In this document: piece after piece, positions 16,148 through 25,722 of the stretch
How the letters are laid out: each line of letters begins with the position of its first letter
How positions within the stretch are numbered: position 1 is the first letter of the stretch
DNA from: a virus
Length of the DNA: 64,000 nt
IMG/VR virus record: IMGVR_UViG_3300029448_000025
Span: 1 to 64,000 of that record
Strand: one strand, 5' to 3'
Made by a program: the position numbers and the translations under genes
The notes under the pieces: generated by a model
Told to the model about the DNA's origin: nothing
The model's input: only the letters and a program-made list of their open reading frames with translations
Databases searched by the model: none

Positions 16148-17383
16148 ATGATTGAACAGAAAATTATTGATAGAGTCGCAAAGAACATCGGATGCCCTGT
16201 TGAGCAATTGCTCGCAAAGCACGCTACGGTTCTTTCGGCCAACCAAGCAAACCTTGAGGCTACGGGCCTCGGACAAGAAGACATTGACATGAAGTGCCTA
16301 AGAATGGCGGCGGCAGAACTGCGTGTAGTAAGCGCACGCCTCGCTAAATCAGGTTGCGAAGCAATCGAAGGCATGTTCATCAGTGTGCCTCGCGTTAAAG
16401 ACTTCGCCAAAGGCCAATATGAGCGTATGAAAACTAATCTCATGGGCCTCGATGAAGAAGCACGCATAGGTCTTGTTGCGCAGGGCGCAGTCGCACTATA
16501 CTTGAATGACGATGTGAACGGCGGTTTCCGCTATATCTATAATCCGACTCTTGAATACAAGCGAGACTTCGCCGCAGAATCCGAGGAAAAGAACTCAGAG
16601 GCTTTGCCAAAGGCCGCTATGGATATTAACGACGGCACAGGACACTTTGTTCTTATTGCCGACAAATCCTCCCCCACATGGCCCAACGGCGGCGCAAACT
16701 TTCGATACGGTCGCTACAAGCAACAATCGGAACCAATGCGAGACTGCTTATTCTTGGGTCGAACAAAGGACAATCAAACAGTCCGACCAATCAAGGTGCG
16801 CTTCAACGGCGAAGACTCATACACAGACCACCCCACATATGTAACCGGAACAATCCCTGCTAAAATGGGTCGTGATGGCAAAACTGCTTATGCGAAGAAG
16901 GGCGTTTCTGTTTTCAATGCCGATGAATCCCTCATCAGTCTCTTTGAATCCCCTCCTTTGGACTCAGAAGGCAATGGGCTTTTGCCTGAACATGGCGTAA
17001 CTCCCCTCTCCGGTTTGGGCGACCTTGAAGGTTGGCTCACTTCTCTCTCTGATAAGGAAAAGTGGGATGCTCTCTGCGCACTACCTCTTGAGGTTGCGCA
17101 CATTGACCCAAGAGAAAAAGGTGGCTACATCATTACTCTCGCAGACCTCGACATCACCTCACCGATTCCTCCGATTGACCTATGGGTTTCTAAAGAAGAA
17201 GAGTCGAAAGTGGACTTCTCGGTTGGTTCTATTGTCGTCGCAGTCGGCGGCGGTTGGATTGACAAGAATGACGGTATGCCTCGCATGGGTGTCTCCGGTT
17301 GGTGGGTCATGGATGCAATCGAAGGTGTCGCTCAAGAAGAAGTAGTTCTCGATGACTCAACGGCAGAAGAGAGTGGATGGTGA
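16148..17383 (+). CDS. 411-residue protein, possible ssDNA-binding (RPA-like) protein
   Basis: N-terminal helical part (1-110), a beta-rich middle (about 150-240, with PTWPNGGANFRYGRYK and GRTKDNQTVRPIKVRF), and an acidic C-terminal end (VVLDDSTAEESGW). The beta-rich middle with an acidic tail, and the position between clamp loader and RecA-like ATPase, suit a single-strand-binding protein. No OB-fold signature can be proven by eye. It begins a new transcript with a strong TATA box. Confidence 0.4.
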   Translation: MIEQKIIDRVAKNIGCPVEQLLAKHATVLSANQANLEATGLGQEDIDMKCLRMAAAELRVVSARLAKSGCEAIEGMFISVPRVKDFAKGQYERMKTNLMGLDEEARIGLVAQGAVALYLNDDVNGGFRYIYNPTLEYKRDFAAESEEKNSEALPKAAMDINDGTGHFVLIADKSSPTWPNGGANFRYGRYKQQSEPMRDCLFLGRTKDNQTVRPIKVRFNGEDSYTDHPTYVTGTIPAKMGRDGKTAYAKKGVSVFNADESLISLFESPPLDSEGNGLLPEHGVTPLSGLGDLEGWLTSLSDKEKWDALCALPLEVAHIDPREKGGYIITLADLDITSPIPPIDLWVSKEEESKVDFSVGSIVVAVGGGWIDKNDGMPRMGVSGWWVMDAIEGVAQEEVVLDDSTAEESGW

Positions 17384-17389
17384 TTTTGA

Positions 17390-18346
17390 ATGGCAAACGC
17401 ATGGGCAAAGGCAAAAACTGCGCAGAAAGACACACAGACGGACAAAGCGCCAATGCGTGATATGAAAGCGCACTACGCAGAATTGTTTGCGAAGAAGCGT
17501 TCCCGCACGCAAAGCATCAGAATGGCTCTCGTCGGAAAAGAAAATACGGCGAAGACCGGATTAGCAGTCTCTATTGCTCGCCAACACATCGGCGCAGAAA
17601 AGGGCATTGTCATATTCGATGTCGATAACTCCGCAGTCCAAACAGTAGCGGCAAACTACGCAGACGATGAGAACATAACAATCATCCCTCTCTATGATGA
17701 ACTGGATGATACTATTTTCAACGCAGACAACTCAACAAACTACACTGCGCTCGTTGATAAAATGACCTATTTCATTAACATTGTTGCGCAGAAGTGCAGG
17801 GATGGAGAAGTCGGCGCAGTTATCATGGATGGCATGTCTTCATTCCTTAAGTGGTGCGAGTTCGCAATGACCGATGTTTTACTCAACCGTTCTAATAATC
17901 CTGTCAATGTCGATGACGGAGACAAGTTTAATCAGGCCGAGTGGCGCATCCGTAACAAACTGTTCAAGGATGTAGTCAATCGGGCGCATCAACTACCTGT
18001 TGATGCAGTATTCTACAACTTTCACTTGAAGGACAAGAAGCAATTTGCAGACCTCGGAAACGGACAAAAAGGACTTATGAAAATCGGTGAAGAACCGGAA
18101 TGGGATAAAGGAACTATGCGCTTGTTTTCACAGCAACTATGGATGACTCGATACACTAAGAAAGGCGACCTCGCCGCAGGTGTCAAGGCAGACAAGACTC
18201 TCAAGGACAACGAATGGCAAATTAGAGCCTCAATCGAAGAAATGAAGGGCTTCAACATGGAGCATCTCGGTAAAGACTACACCGTTTTGACCGTAGCAGA
18301 CGGCGCAGTTGATTGGGCCGGACTACCTTTCTTGACATGGGGTTGA
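17390..18346 (+). CDS. RecA/Sak4-like P-loop ATPase
   Basis: 318 residues. Walker A GKENTAKT (49-56), a second strand ending FDVDN (77-80), and Walker B VGAVIMDGMS (141-150) fit the RecA-fold phage nucleotide-binding ATPases (Sak4/AAA_24 group), related to RadA. Such proteins anneal or pair single-stranded DNA in phage recombination and replication. Located between the putative SSB and the sliding clamp. Confidence 0.7.
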   Translation: MANAWAKAKTAQKDTQTDKAPMRDMKAHYAELFAKKRSRTQSIRMALVGKENTAKTGLAVSIARQHIGAEKGIVIFDVDNSAVQTVAANYADDENITIIPLYDELDDTIFNADNSTNYTALVDKMTYFINIVAQKCRDGEVGAVIMDGMSSFLKWCEFAMTDVLLNRSNNPVNVDDGDKFNQAEWRIRNKLFKDVVNRAHQLPVDAVFYNFHLKDKKQFADLGNGQKGLMKIGEEPEWDKGTMRLFSQQLWMTRYTKKGDLAAGVKADKTLKDNEWQIRASIEEMKGFNMEHLGKDYTVLTVADGAVDWAGLPFLTWG

Positions 18347-18350
18347 GTAA

Positions 18351-18617
18351 TTGAACCCTAAGAAGCGTGTAAAACGCGTCTTTATGCAAAGTAAGACGGC
18401 GGGTAAAATACACTACGCCGTCGAATGTGCGCAAGAAGGTAAACTTTCATACATACTATGTCGGGGTTTCCCGTCAATAGGTAATCATACTCATGCGCAT
18501 TCTGCCGAAGGTTCAGAATGTGCGCAGTGTCTCCGCGTCTTGAAAAAGACGCTACGGCAGAACAGCGACAGGTTTATATTGATTAAGGATGGAGGGATAG
18601 AACATGATGAAAATTGA
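18351..18617 (+). CDS. small Cys/His protein (TTG start)
   Basis: 88 residues from a TTG just after the previous stop; an ATG at 18384 is the alternative. Contains ECAQ, LCRG, HTHAH and CAQC, a likely zinc site. Overlaps the clamp gene by 14 bases and contains that gene's TATA box. Confidence 0.5.
   Translation: MNPKKRVKRVFMQSKTAGKIHYAVECAQEGKLSYILCRGFPSIGNHTHAHSAEGSECAQCLRVLKKTLRQNSDRFILIKDGGIEHDEN
18573..18580 (+). promoter_or_regulatory. TATA-box promoter of clamp gene
   Basis: TTTATATT 24-31 bases before the ATG at 18604; GGAGGG lies in between. Confidence 0.6.
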
Positions 18618-19437
18618 TGTATCAGACTTAACCTCTATGCTAAAAATGGCCCGACGCATGAACAATGTCGGCGGTAAACTTCTTGAGCAAGTGAAAGGAG
18701 CAGTCATAATTTATGACGGCGAAAAAAATGTTGCTCAGACGACAAACATAGTGCGTGATGGCAAAACAAGCATTGCGCAAATGTCCTGTAACCTTTCGGA
18801 AAAGAATGAAGAAAGTGGCAGGTTGGTTATTTCCGATATTGCGCAAACTCTCGACGCTCTGAAAAAACACAGTGGCGTAGTATCGTTGAGCAATGATAAC
18901 GGCAAATTGATTATCATTTCAACTAAGCGCAGAACCACACTTGTAAGCGACGAGCGAGCGAAAGCATTCCCGCACACCAAAAAAACGGTTATGCAGTGGT
19001 CTGAGGATAGCACAGAACGATGGGGCATATCTATGGGTAAAATCCATGAAGGAATATACACCGTCAAGGGAACAGATGAATTGAAACCTGTATTTTCTGC
19101 CGATGTTGATGTCGGGGAATTGTTGTCTGCTTTAGACTGCGGGAATATGAACGGCCAAAAAGTGAGCGAATACACCTTTCGCACTCTTGACAAGGATTTA
19201 TCCGTAACAGTTGGCGCAGAACTCAAGGGCCAAACCACATCCTCTTTATCAACCAAGTTTCATGCCTCTAAAAAGGATGTTGAAACGACGGTATCGGGTG
19301 GTTTAGAGCATGTATTGCGCAGTAGTAAATCAAAGACTGCTCGACTAAGGCTATTTGACTTCACCCAATACGGCGCAGGAATTGCTTTGTCATTAGTCTG
19401 CGCAGACTTTGCGTTGTTTCAAAGAGAGGTTGTTTGA
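18604..19437 (+). CDS. PCNA-like sliding clamp
   Basis: 277 residues, near the 245-270 of archaeal PCNA. The segment DIAQTLDALKKHSGVVSLSN followed by GKLIIIST copies the PCNA pattern of a domain-1 helix, connecting strand and a KLII-type strand; a second half (SADVDVGELLSALDCG and a final set of strands) suggests the two-domain clamp architecture. It would tether the family B polymerase. Supported by the nearby clamp loader. Assignment rests on pattern, not alignment. Confidence 0.6.
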   Translation: MMKIDVSDLTSMLKMARRMNNVGGKLLEQVKGAVIIYDGEKNVAQTTNIVRDGKTSIAQMSCNLSEKNEESGRLVISDIAQTLDALKKHSGVVSLSNDNGKLIIISTKRRTTLVSDERAKAFPHTKKTVMQWSEDSTERWGISMGKIHEGIYTVKGTDELKPVFSADVDVGELLSALDCGNMNGQKVSEYTFRTLDKDLSVTVGAELKGQTTSSLSTKFHASKKDVETTVSGGLEHVLRSSKSKTARLRLFDFTQYGAGIALSLVCADFALFQREVV

Positions 19438-19811
19438 TGGCTTTAATAGACCTCTCGACTATCTACTCTACAAAATCTGTAAAGTGGTTGCATAATTTAC
19501 ATAACTCGCATTTCAAAAACCTGACAATAACGGAGACTGAGTATGTTCTCAGTCAAATGGGCGAAGTAATGTCTATGCGCAAACTCGGCAGAAAAATAGG
19601 TTTGATGGCTACAATCATTTATGAGTTTGAAATAGGTGAACAATTTAGCGCAGAAAAACTAAATCAGAGGGCGCGCAAATACATTTGCGATAAAATGTCT
19701 TTGACAAACGACAGCGTGGGTGCTATTCTGCGCCTATTCAAAAAGTGGGGCGTAGTCCACCGAGAGCCTAAATTGGTCGGCGGTCGAGTAACATACATAA
19801 GGATGAGATAA
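19437..19811 (+). CDS. winged-helix-like protein
   Basis: 124 residues; mostly helical with a C-terminal segment (AILRLFKKWGVVHREPKLVG) that reads like a winged helix. Stop/start overlap with the clamp gene (TTTGATG). Probably DNA-binding. Confidence 0.55.
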   Translation: MALIDLSTIYSTKSVKWLHNLHNSHFKNLTITETEYVLSQMGEVMSMRKLGRKIGLMATIIYEFEIGEQFSAEKLNQRARKYICDKMSLTNDSVGAILRLFKKWGVVHREPKLVGGRVTYIRMR

Positions 19812-19812
19812 A

Positions 19813-20130
19813 ATGAAAATAAACTTTAAATGCTTAAATTGCGAAAATATGATTAACATTGAATTGGGAGAAAAAGGTAGCGGCGCTCAGGTTTCCTGTA
19901 ACTACAATGGGTGCGGGGCGATTATGCGCATTGACGCAGAATTAACTCCCGCAGAAAGAGATGAGAGATACAGAGATGCCGACTGGCTCGGACTGAACTA
20001 CGGAACAATGGGTCGCAGTATGGCGAGCATAGCCAAAGAATGTAGAGTATCTCCTATGACAATCCAACACTGGTTGCAGACGCACGCAATAGAAACACGC
20101 AGTCGCGGTCGCCGCAAGAAAGTGGTTTGA
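19813..20130 (+). CDS. zinc-ribbon plus helix-turn-helix protein
   Basis: 105 residues. CLNCENM and SCNYNGC build an N-terminal zinc ribbon; residues about 65-95 (MASIAKECRVSPMTIQHWL) are a clear helix-turn-helix; the end is basic (RSRGRRKK). Likely a sequence-specific DNA-binding regulator or recombinase accessory. Confidence 0.7.
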   Translation: MKINFKCLNCENMINIELGEKGSGAQVSCNYNGCGAIMRIDAELTPAERDERYRDADWLGLNYGTMGRSMASIAKECRVSPMTIQHWLQTHAIETRSRGRRKKVV

Positions 20131-20610
20131 ATGTGCGCAAAGCCCTTATTTGTCGATTACATATTGACACATGAAGACTTAGAAACGATTTGGGGTTCAG
20201 ATTTACCCCTCGCTTCTGAAAAGGGCTATCCTGATTTTTTCGATAACATGGTCTATTGGCTTCTTTGGGCCAATCAAGAACCTATTGCATATACTGCTTC
20301 TTTGACGACGCATTATGACGGCAAAAGAAAGTTTGCGTTTGTCGGCAATACCTATGTGCGCAGTGAATGGCGCAGTAAAGGTTTACACTCGTTTCTTTTG
20401 AGTGAGCGCAATTCTGCGCCGCACATGAAAGACCTCGACAAAATTACTATACTGAATCCGATTGAAGGAGTCGGTATGGCTCAATTAGAAAGGGTCGTTT
20501 CAGGTTTAGGCTATCACAGAATAGATTCTTATTCTCAAGTCGAGGACATTATGCCTCGGCAGGTTTATATGAGCATCGAACAAAGAAACATATGGAGGCT
20601 TAATTCTTGA
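20131..20610 (+). CDS. GNAT-fold acyltransferase
   Basis: 159 residues. VGNTYVRSEWRSKGLHSFLL (71-90) matches the acyl-CoA-binding motif A of GNAT enzymes (R-x-x-G-x-x-x-x-L). The target is unknown. It overlaps the DNA methyltransferase gene by four bases (TTGA), so the two are translated together. Mom-type DNA-modifying enzymes also have a GNAT fold, which makes DNA base modification one possible role; protein or small-molecule acetylation is the default alternative. Confidence 0.65.
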   Translation: MCAKPLFVDYILTHEDLETIWGSDLPLASEKGYPDFFDNMVYWLLWANQEPIAYTASLTTHYDGKRKFAFVGNTYVRSEWRSKGLHSFLLSERNSAPHMKDLDKITILNPIEGVGMAQLERVVSGLGYHRIDSYSQVEDIMPRQVYMSIEQRNIWRLNS

Positions 20611-21824
20611 AGAAAATTATACTCGCAGATTGTTTAGATGCTTTGAAAGACATGAAAAGTAATTCTGTTGATTCAATCGTTACCGACCCACCATACGGAT
20701 TATCCTTCATGGGTAAAAAGTGGGATTATGATGTTCCTTCTGTTGAGATTTGGAGAGAGGCTTTGAGAGTCTTGAAGCATGGAGGACACCTTCTCTCATT
20801 TGCGGGTTCTCGCACTTATCACCGTATGGCGGTGAACATTGAAGACGCAGGGTTTGAAGTGAGGGATATGATTATGTGGGTGTATGGTTCGGGTTTCCCG
20901 AAGTCGCATAACATTAGCAAGGCGATAGACAAAACCGCAGGTGCAGAACGGGAAATTATAGGGTATAACAAATGGGATAATGGCGTCAATTTTTCTCATA
21001 GTGGTGGTGGAAAATACCAAGAAAAGTGGGATAAGAGGCAAAAATCACCTATCATCGCCCCTGTTACGCCCGAAGCAAAACAATGGGATGGTTGGGGTTC
21101 AGCCCTCAAACCGGCCCATGAGCCTATTGTCGTCGCCCGTAAGCCCCTCATCGGCACTATCGTTGAGAATGTGCTTGAACATGGCACAGGTGGCTTGAAC
21201 ATTGATGGTTGCCGAGTCGGAGATTTTACAAATACTCAATTTTCGGGGATGAACAGGTGGAATGATTTTAGGCATGGGGAGGGTAAATACGAAACAGAAG
21301 AAACAGTCAATGTCAAAGAAGGCAGGTTCCCTGCTAATTTCATTCACGATGGCTCGGATGAAGTAGTGAATCTATTCCCCTCAAACAAAAGCACCAAAAG
21401 ACCCCCTTCCAAAAAAACAAATACAAGCAACGGTTTAACGCATGGGAAAATAAAGGGGTTGGCAACAGAACGGGGTTTCGACGATAGCGGTTCCGCCGCC
21501 CGATTCTTTTACTGCGCCAAAGCGAGCAAAGCCGAGCGAAGCGCAGGACTTGAAAACAACATACACCCAACGGTAAAGCCCGTCGCTCTGATGAAATACC
21601 TTTGCCGACTTGTTACGCCGCCAAACGGTATTGTTCTTGACCCGTTCATGGGTTCAGGAACAACAGGAATAGCGGCGTTGGCGGAAGACTTTTCATTTAT
21701 AGGAGTGGAGAGAGACTCCCAATACTTTGAGATTGCGCAGAAGCGATTATCACATATTTCAGAAGAAGTTGAGCGACATGAAGAAGTGCGCAGAAAACAT
21801 GAAGAAAGGGTTGATTTATTTTGA
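20607..21824 (+). CDS. DNA methyltransferase, beta class
   Basis: 405 residues from a TTG overlapping the GNAT stop. Catalytic DPPY (27-30) comes before the AdoMet-binding DPFMGSGTT (345-353), the order of beta-class N6-adenine or N4-cytosine methyltransferases; HPTVKPVALM precedes motif I as usual. The central part (about 110-300) is the target-recognition region. No matching restriction endonuclease gene is adjacent, so it probably protects viral DNA or regulates it. Recognition site unknown. Confidence 0.85.
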   Translation: MKKIILADCLDALKDMKSNSVDSIVTDPPYGLSFMGKKWDYDVPSVEIWREALRVLKHGGHLLSFAGSRTYHRMAVNIEDAGFEVRDMIMWVYGSGFPKSHNISKAIDKTAGAEREIIGYNKWDNGVNFSHSGGGKYQEKWDKRQKSPIIAPVTPEAKQWDGWGSALKPAHEPIVVARKPLIGTIVENVLEHGTGGLNIDGCRVGDFTNTQFSGMNRWNDFRHGEGKYETEETVNVKEGRFPANFIHDGSDEVVNLFPSNKSTKRPPSKKTNTSNGLTHGKIKGLATERGFDDSGSAARFFYCAKASKAERSAGLENNIHPTVKPVALMKYLCRLVTPPNGIVLDPFMGSGTTGIAALAEDFSFIGVERDSQYFEIAQKRLSHISEEVERHEEVRRKHEERVDLF

Positions 21825-24049
21825 TTATCGAGAGGATGAATAAAAATGATGTCAATATCCGATACAGGGATGCAGACGGTAAAAGGCAGACTGCTACATA
21901 CGGATGCAAACCCTTCTGTTTCATCGAAGAGTCAAGCATAGGTAAATTACAACAACCTTTTGCCATCCTCCCTTCAAAACAAGAAACTGGACTTTACGGA
22001 GAAAGTTTGCGCAAAGTAGAGTTTGAGAATACGGAGGATTTGCGCAGTGCCGCAAAGAAAGTGCGCACATGGGAGTCAAACATTGCACACACCAACAGAG
22101 TTCTCGTTGAACGCAATGTCAATATCCCTATGTATGAACACCGGACATGGTTCTTCGATATGGAGTGGATGATGGATTCAGGACAAATCACCATCATAGT
22201 CATTCAGGATTCAGTAGATGGGGAGTATGTTTTATTCACGCACCCCGATTATGAGGCGGGGTATTATGACATGATGCCCTGCGCAAACCACCCCGAAGGA
22301 CACTCACACATATGGTCGGGAAAAAGAGATTTCAAGTGCTTCAACAGCGAAAAAGAGATGTTGCAGGACTTTGCCCGACTTATGCGTAGATGCGACCCTG
22401 ATATACTGACGGGGTGGAATGTAGTCAATGCAGACTGCCAACAACTGTTCAAGCGATTCAAGGCAACGGGTCTTGACATACGCACATTATCCCCTCTGCG
22501 CAAAGTGCGTTATGACTTCGGGGAGTGGGCGCAACCAATCGCAGGGTATAACACCATAGACCTGATGATTTCTTTTAAGCAGTTATGGGCTTTGAAAAAC
22601 GGGCAATTGCCTTCGATGGGCTTAGGCGCAGTTTCAGAGCATTGTCTCAAAGAAACAAAGGTCGAGTTGGCAGACGGCCATGACACTTACTTTAGCGACA
22701 TCGGAACATACCTCGACTACGCAAGACAGGATGTGCGGTTGTTACCCCGCTTAGACTCACTGGTTGGCGCACTTGGTTATTTCACCGCTATTCAACATAT
22801 TGCGCAGTGCGACATACGCACCACGCCATACATAACGAAGGTATTCCCCGTTCTCGCCCTGCGTGATGAAGAGTTTAAAGAGAAAATACCGAGCAAGCCT
22901 CAGTTTGAAAAGGTTGATTATCAGGGCGCAGATATTCAAGTGCCGGAGGCCGGAGTGTATAAAAACATAGGAATTATGGATATTAAGGCCATGTATCATT
23001 CAAATATCAAGAAGCATAACATTTGTTGGACTACACTTGATGGCGAAGGCGTAGATTGCGGGAATGGGGTCAAGTTTGCGCAGAGCAATGGTTTGCTCGG
23101 CAGACAGATGGATAAAATGACTGTTCTACGCAACAGATACAAAGCGTTGATGAAGTCTGCGGAAACAGAAAATGAGCGCAAAATGTATGACGCACTGCAA
23201 TACGCCACTAAGTCTCTCGTTGCATCCATGTATGGCGTCGCCGGAGACTCAAAGTGCGGGTTTTATCACCCTGATATTGCCGCCGCTATCACTTTCACAT
23301 CCCGACAGACACTTTTTGAATTGCGCAGTATTGCCAATGAATTAGGGTGCAAAGTCCGATACGGACACACCGACAGCATAATGTGCGACATCGAAAGCCC
23401 CGAAAAAGGATTGGAGTTTCTGCGCATAGTCAATGAGCGTATGCACCCCATCGAGACTGAGTTTGAAAAATGGTGCGACTCATTCCTGATTATGGCAAAG
23501 AATCGTTACGCCGCAAGTGTTTCATGGACTGAGGGCGAAGCCCACCCTGCGCAGATTTATGTCAAGGGCATTGAAATGAAACAGGGCAGACTACCAAAGT
23601 GTATGAAAAATGCGCTAAAGACCGTGATAGAAGGAATACTGCTCGATGAAGACAGTGCGCAGATAACCTCTTCACTGGACTCCTTAGTTTCAAACATAGT
23701 CGATGGAGTTATCCCCGTAGATGAACTTTGCATCAAAGCAAAGTTGAATAAAAATCTAAGCGAATACAGAGTGTTGGGTGAAGCGAGAGCAGGTGCGCAG
23801 TGGGCGAACACACACTTAGGCAAAGGCTACCGAAAGGATGATTACTTTTTAACCACGCTAAACGAGAATGGTGAATACATTGCCTTCGATGACCCAACCG
23901 AAGTTGAAGGTATTGCGCAGATTGGCTACCGTCATTTGGCAGAAAGATTCATCGTTGATAAGGTCAAACCGTATTACTCAGTTATGGGTTGGGATATTAT
24001 ACGCTTAGAGAATGCTCTCAACGGTATTAGTAAAATAGATTGGATTTAG
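21821..24049 (+). CDS. polB: family B DNA polymerase
   Basis: 742 residues from a TTG (TTGA overlap); ATG at 21836 is an alternative. Exonuclease motifs FFDMEW (111-116), GWNVVNAD (198-205) and YARQD (300-304) are intact, as are polymerase motif A DIKAMYHS (387-394), motif B K464-SLVASM-YG (471-472) and motif C YGHTDS (514-519). It is the replicative and proofreading polymerase of the virus. Length and motif spacing fit archaeal-virus PolB enzymes. Neighbours are the methyltransferase and a coiled-coil zinc protein. Confidence 0.95.
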   Translation: MIIERMNKNDVNIRYRDADGKRQTATYGCKPFCFIEESSIGKLQQPFAILPSKQETGLYGESLRKVEFENTEDLRSAAKKVRTWESNIAHTNRVLVERNVNIPMYEHRTWFFDMEWMMDSGQITIIVIQDSVDGEYVLFTHPDYEAGYYDMMPCANHPEGHSHIWSGKRDFKCFNSEKEMLQDFARLMRRCDPDILTGWNVVNADCQQLFKRFKATGLDIRTLSPLRKVRYDFGEWAQPIAGYNTIDLMISFKQLWALKNGQLPSMGLGAVSEHCLKETKVELADGHDTYFSDIGTYLDYARQDVRLLPRLDSLVGALGYFTAIQHIAQCDIRTTPYITKVFPVLALRDEEFKEKIPSKPQFEKVDYQGADIQVPEAGVYKNIGIMDIKAMYHSNIKKHNICWTTLDGEGVDCGNGVKFAQSNGLLGRQMDKMTVLRNRYKALMKSAETENERKMYDALQYATKSLVASMYGVAGDSKCGFYHPDIAAAITFTSRQTLFELRSIANELGCKVRYGHTDSIMCDIESPEKGLEFLRIVNERMHPIETEFEKWCDSFLIMAKNRYAASVSWTEGEAHPAQIYVKGIEMKQGRLPKCMKNALKTVIEGILLDEDSAQITSSLDSLVSNIVDGVIPVDELCIKAKLNKNLSEYRVLGEARAGAQWANTHLGKGYRKDDYFLTTLNENGEYIAFDDPTEVEGIAQIGYRHLAERFIVDKVKPYYSVMGWDIIRLENALNGISKIDWI

Positions 24050-24057
24050 ACATTGGG

Positions 24058-24065
24058 TTTATATG
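24058..24065 (+). promoter_or_regulatory. TATA-box promoter
   Basis: TTTATATG in the short gap after PolB, 23-30 bases before the ATG at 24088. Confidence 0.6.
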
Positions 24066-24087
24066 GACTAAGAGAGAAGGGTTGTTT

Positions 24088-24369
24088 ATGGCAGAAAAGC
24101 GCAAATTGACTATGAAAGAGGCAGAAGCGAGAATCGAACAGGTCGAAACTGAATTAGGAACTATCAACCAAATGTTGAGAGTTATTTTCGCAGAGGTTGA
24201 TAAATGCAATATGGTTTTGATTCGGCTACTTGAAAAAATGGATTTGTTGCATAAAGAAACATGCAAATCATGCGGGTTCGCTATTCAGACTCCGAAGTTT
24301 GACGACATCGAATTAGCAACCCATTGCCCTGCGTGCCAAGAACCACTAAACGACGAAGAAGAAGAATGA
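24088..24369 (+). CDS. coiled-coil zinc-ribbon protein
   Basis: 93 residues: an N-terminal coiled coil (about 8-55) and a C-terminal CKSCG...CPAC zinc ribbon with an acidic tail. Start fixed by the TATA-to-ATG spacing. Function unknown; a subunit or adaptor role would suit. Confidence 0.6.
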   Translation: MAEKRKLTMKEAEARIEQVETELGTINQMLRVIFAEVDKCNMVLIRLLEKMDLLHKETCKSCGFAIQTPKFDDIELATHCPACQEPLNDEEEE

Positions 24370-24378
24370 GGGGTTTTT

Positions 24379-25236
24379 ATGAAAGACCCGTCGAAAATGT
24401 CAATTGAAGAATTGAAATCCAACTCAAGTTATGACCCCACAGAAGAGGGAAAAATACTAAAGTTGAGTAAGTCTTCTTTTATGACATATTCAAAATGCCC
24501 TCGTCAATTTTGGATGCAGAAGGTTGTCCTCAAGGATTTGCGCACACCCGCTACTCCTGAAATGGAGAGAGGAACTCGGATTCACACAGACCTTGAATTG
24601 ATTTATGATAATTGGGAGGGTCAATCTACTCTCGGCCCACTCATCCCCGCAGAACGGCATGAAAGTGGCGTAGAAGAATTAGTTGCGCTTGAAGAACAGC
24701 GCATTAAGGAATGGGGAATCGAGAACTTTATGCCAGTGGAGTATGAAGAATACCGAGCAGTATATGACGCAGAGCGAGATGTAGTGCTTGTCGGATTGAT
24801 TGACGCAGTATTGGTTCATCCTGACGGTGGACTATGTATCTATGAGTTAAAGACCGGAAACATGAACGCCAATAAACTTTCACGCACACGCAGAGAGTTA
24901 TGCTATTACACGCATGTTCTGCGCCTAATGGGTGAAACTCGACCAATCACGCACTTCGCATACCTTGCGCCCGACGCAGACAATCTCGACTTTGTTATGA
25001 AAATGGTGAATGATAAGAAAAGACAGGTAATGCTCGGTGAAGAAAAGGGAATACTCGTCGTTGAGAAGGTCAATACTCGCTCTATGACTGCTTTCTACAA
25101 AGCATTAGACAAAGCGATAGAAGGACTAAAAGCGCATGACAAACCTATGAAATGGTCTGATTACTTCTGCCCTCAGTGGTGCGACTTTGCGCAACAATGC
25201 GAATCTGAATTAACAGGGTTGGTTGAAGAATGGTGA
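24379..25236 (+). CDS. Cas4/RecB-family nuclease with Fe-S cysteines
   Basis: 285 residues. C40 in a YSKCPRQFW motif, a H69 in GTRIHTDLE, D142 (LIDAVLVH) and E156-x-K158 (IYELKTG) make the PD-(D/E)XK site; C264, C268 and C274 with C40 give the four-cysteine iron-sulfur cluster typical of Cas4/AddB-like exonucleases. Here it sits among replication genes with no CRISPR array, so it is probably a viral recombination or end-processing nuclease. Confidence 0.8.
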   Translation: MKDPSKMSIEELKSNSSYDPTEEGKILKLSKSSFMTYSKCPRQFWMQKVVLKDLRTPATPEMERGTRIHTDLELIYDNWEGQSTLGPLIPAERHESGVEELVALEEQRIKEWGIENFMPVEYEEYRAVYDAERDVVLVGLIDAVLVHPDGGLCIYELKTGNMNANKLSRTRRELCYYTHVLRLMGETRPITHFAYLAPDADNLDFVMKMVNDKKRQVMLGEEKGILVVEKVNTRSMTAFYKALDKAIEGLKAHDKPMKWSDYFCPQWCDFAQQCESELTGLVEEW

Positions 25237-25343
25237 AGTGCTGTAAACCTTTAGCCCATAACCCGCAGTTTGAGGGTAAAGTCCACTGCAAACTCTGCGC
25301 CGCAGAAAAGGTTATTTTCGATTTGACGGGTGAAGAAGAATGA
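25230..25343 (+). CDS. 37-residue zinc microprotein
   Basis: KCCKPLAH then CKLC: a four-cysteine zinc knuckle in a tiny protein with an acidic end. Overlaps the nuclease stop and has an ATGA overlap with the next gene. Confidence 0.5.
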   Translation: MVKCCKPLAHNPQFEGKVHCKLCAAEKVIFDLTGEEE

Positions 25344-25546
25344 AGCCCGAATGGGTTTGGATGAAGGAAAAGGTTCAGAACCGCAACCTTTGTTTTATCT
25401 GCGGGGGTGAACTTATTTGGCAAAATGAGTTTACTCCCGAAGAATACGGTTATGACATCGAGTATGAAGGGAGGGTTATATTCTTAAGTTGCGCAGAATG
25501 TGAGGCTAATGTGAAGTATGAATTGGTGGTGCGCTCTGATGAATGA
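25340..25546 (+). CDS. zinc-ribbon microprotein
   Basis: 68 residues with CFICGG and CAEC pairs about 30 residues apart, a zinc ribbon. ATGA overlap upstream, eight-base overlap downstream. Confidence 0.6.
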   Translation: MKPEWVWMKEKVQNRNLCFICGGELIWQNEFTPEEYGYDIEYEGRVIFLSCAECEANVKYELVVRSDE

Positions 25547-25718
25547 AAAAGAGTATGAGCGTGCTTTAATCGAAGTCGAAAGCGTTTGCGCAGAAATATA
25601 CATCGTTGCCAAAATGATGCAACCGAAAGACGCAATAGAGCATATACTAAGTATTTTCGATAAGCGATATTCTGATGAGAAAGACGATTTTAATAACTTC
25701 TTAAACAAGTTGGGATGA
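25539..25718 (+). CDS. 59-residue helical protein
   Basis: All-helical, acidic (MNEKEYERALIEVESVCAEI). Start is the ATG overlapping the previous stop region rather than the earlier in-frame start. No family recognised. Confidence 0.5.
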   Translation: MNEKEYERALIEVESVCAEIYIVAKMMQPKDAIEHILSIFDKRYSDEKDDFNNFLNKLG

Positions 25719-25722
25719 GTGA

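Noticed and set aside
24379-25236. Cas4 as part of an adaptation module
   Set aside because: No cas1, cas2 or array was seen; the PD-(D/E)XK plus Fe-S layout is also common in viral recombination nucleases.
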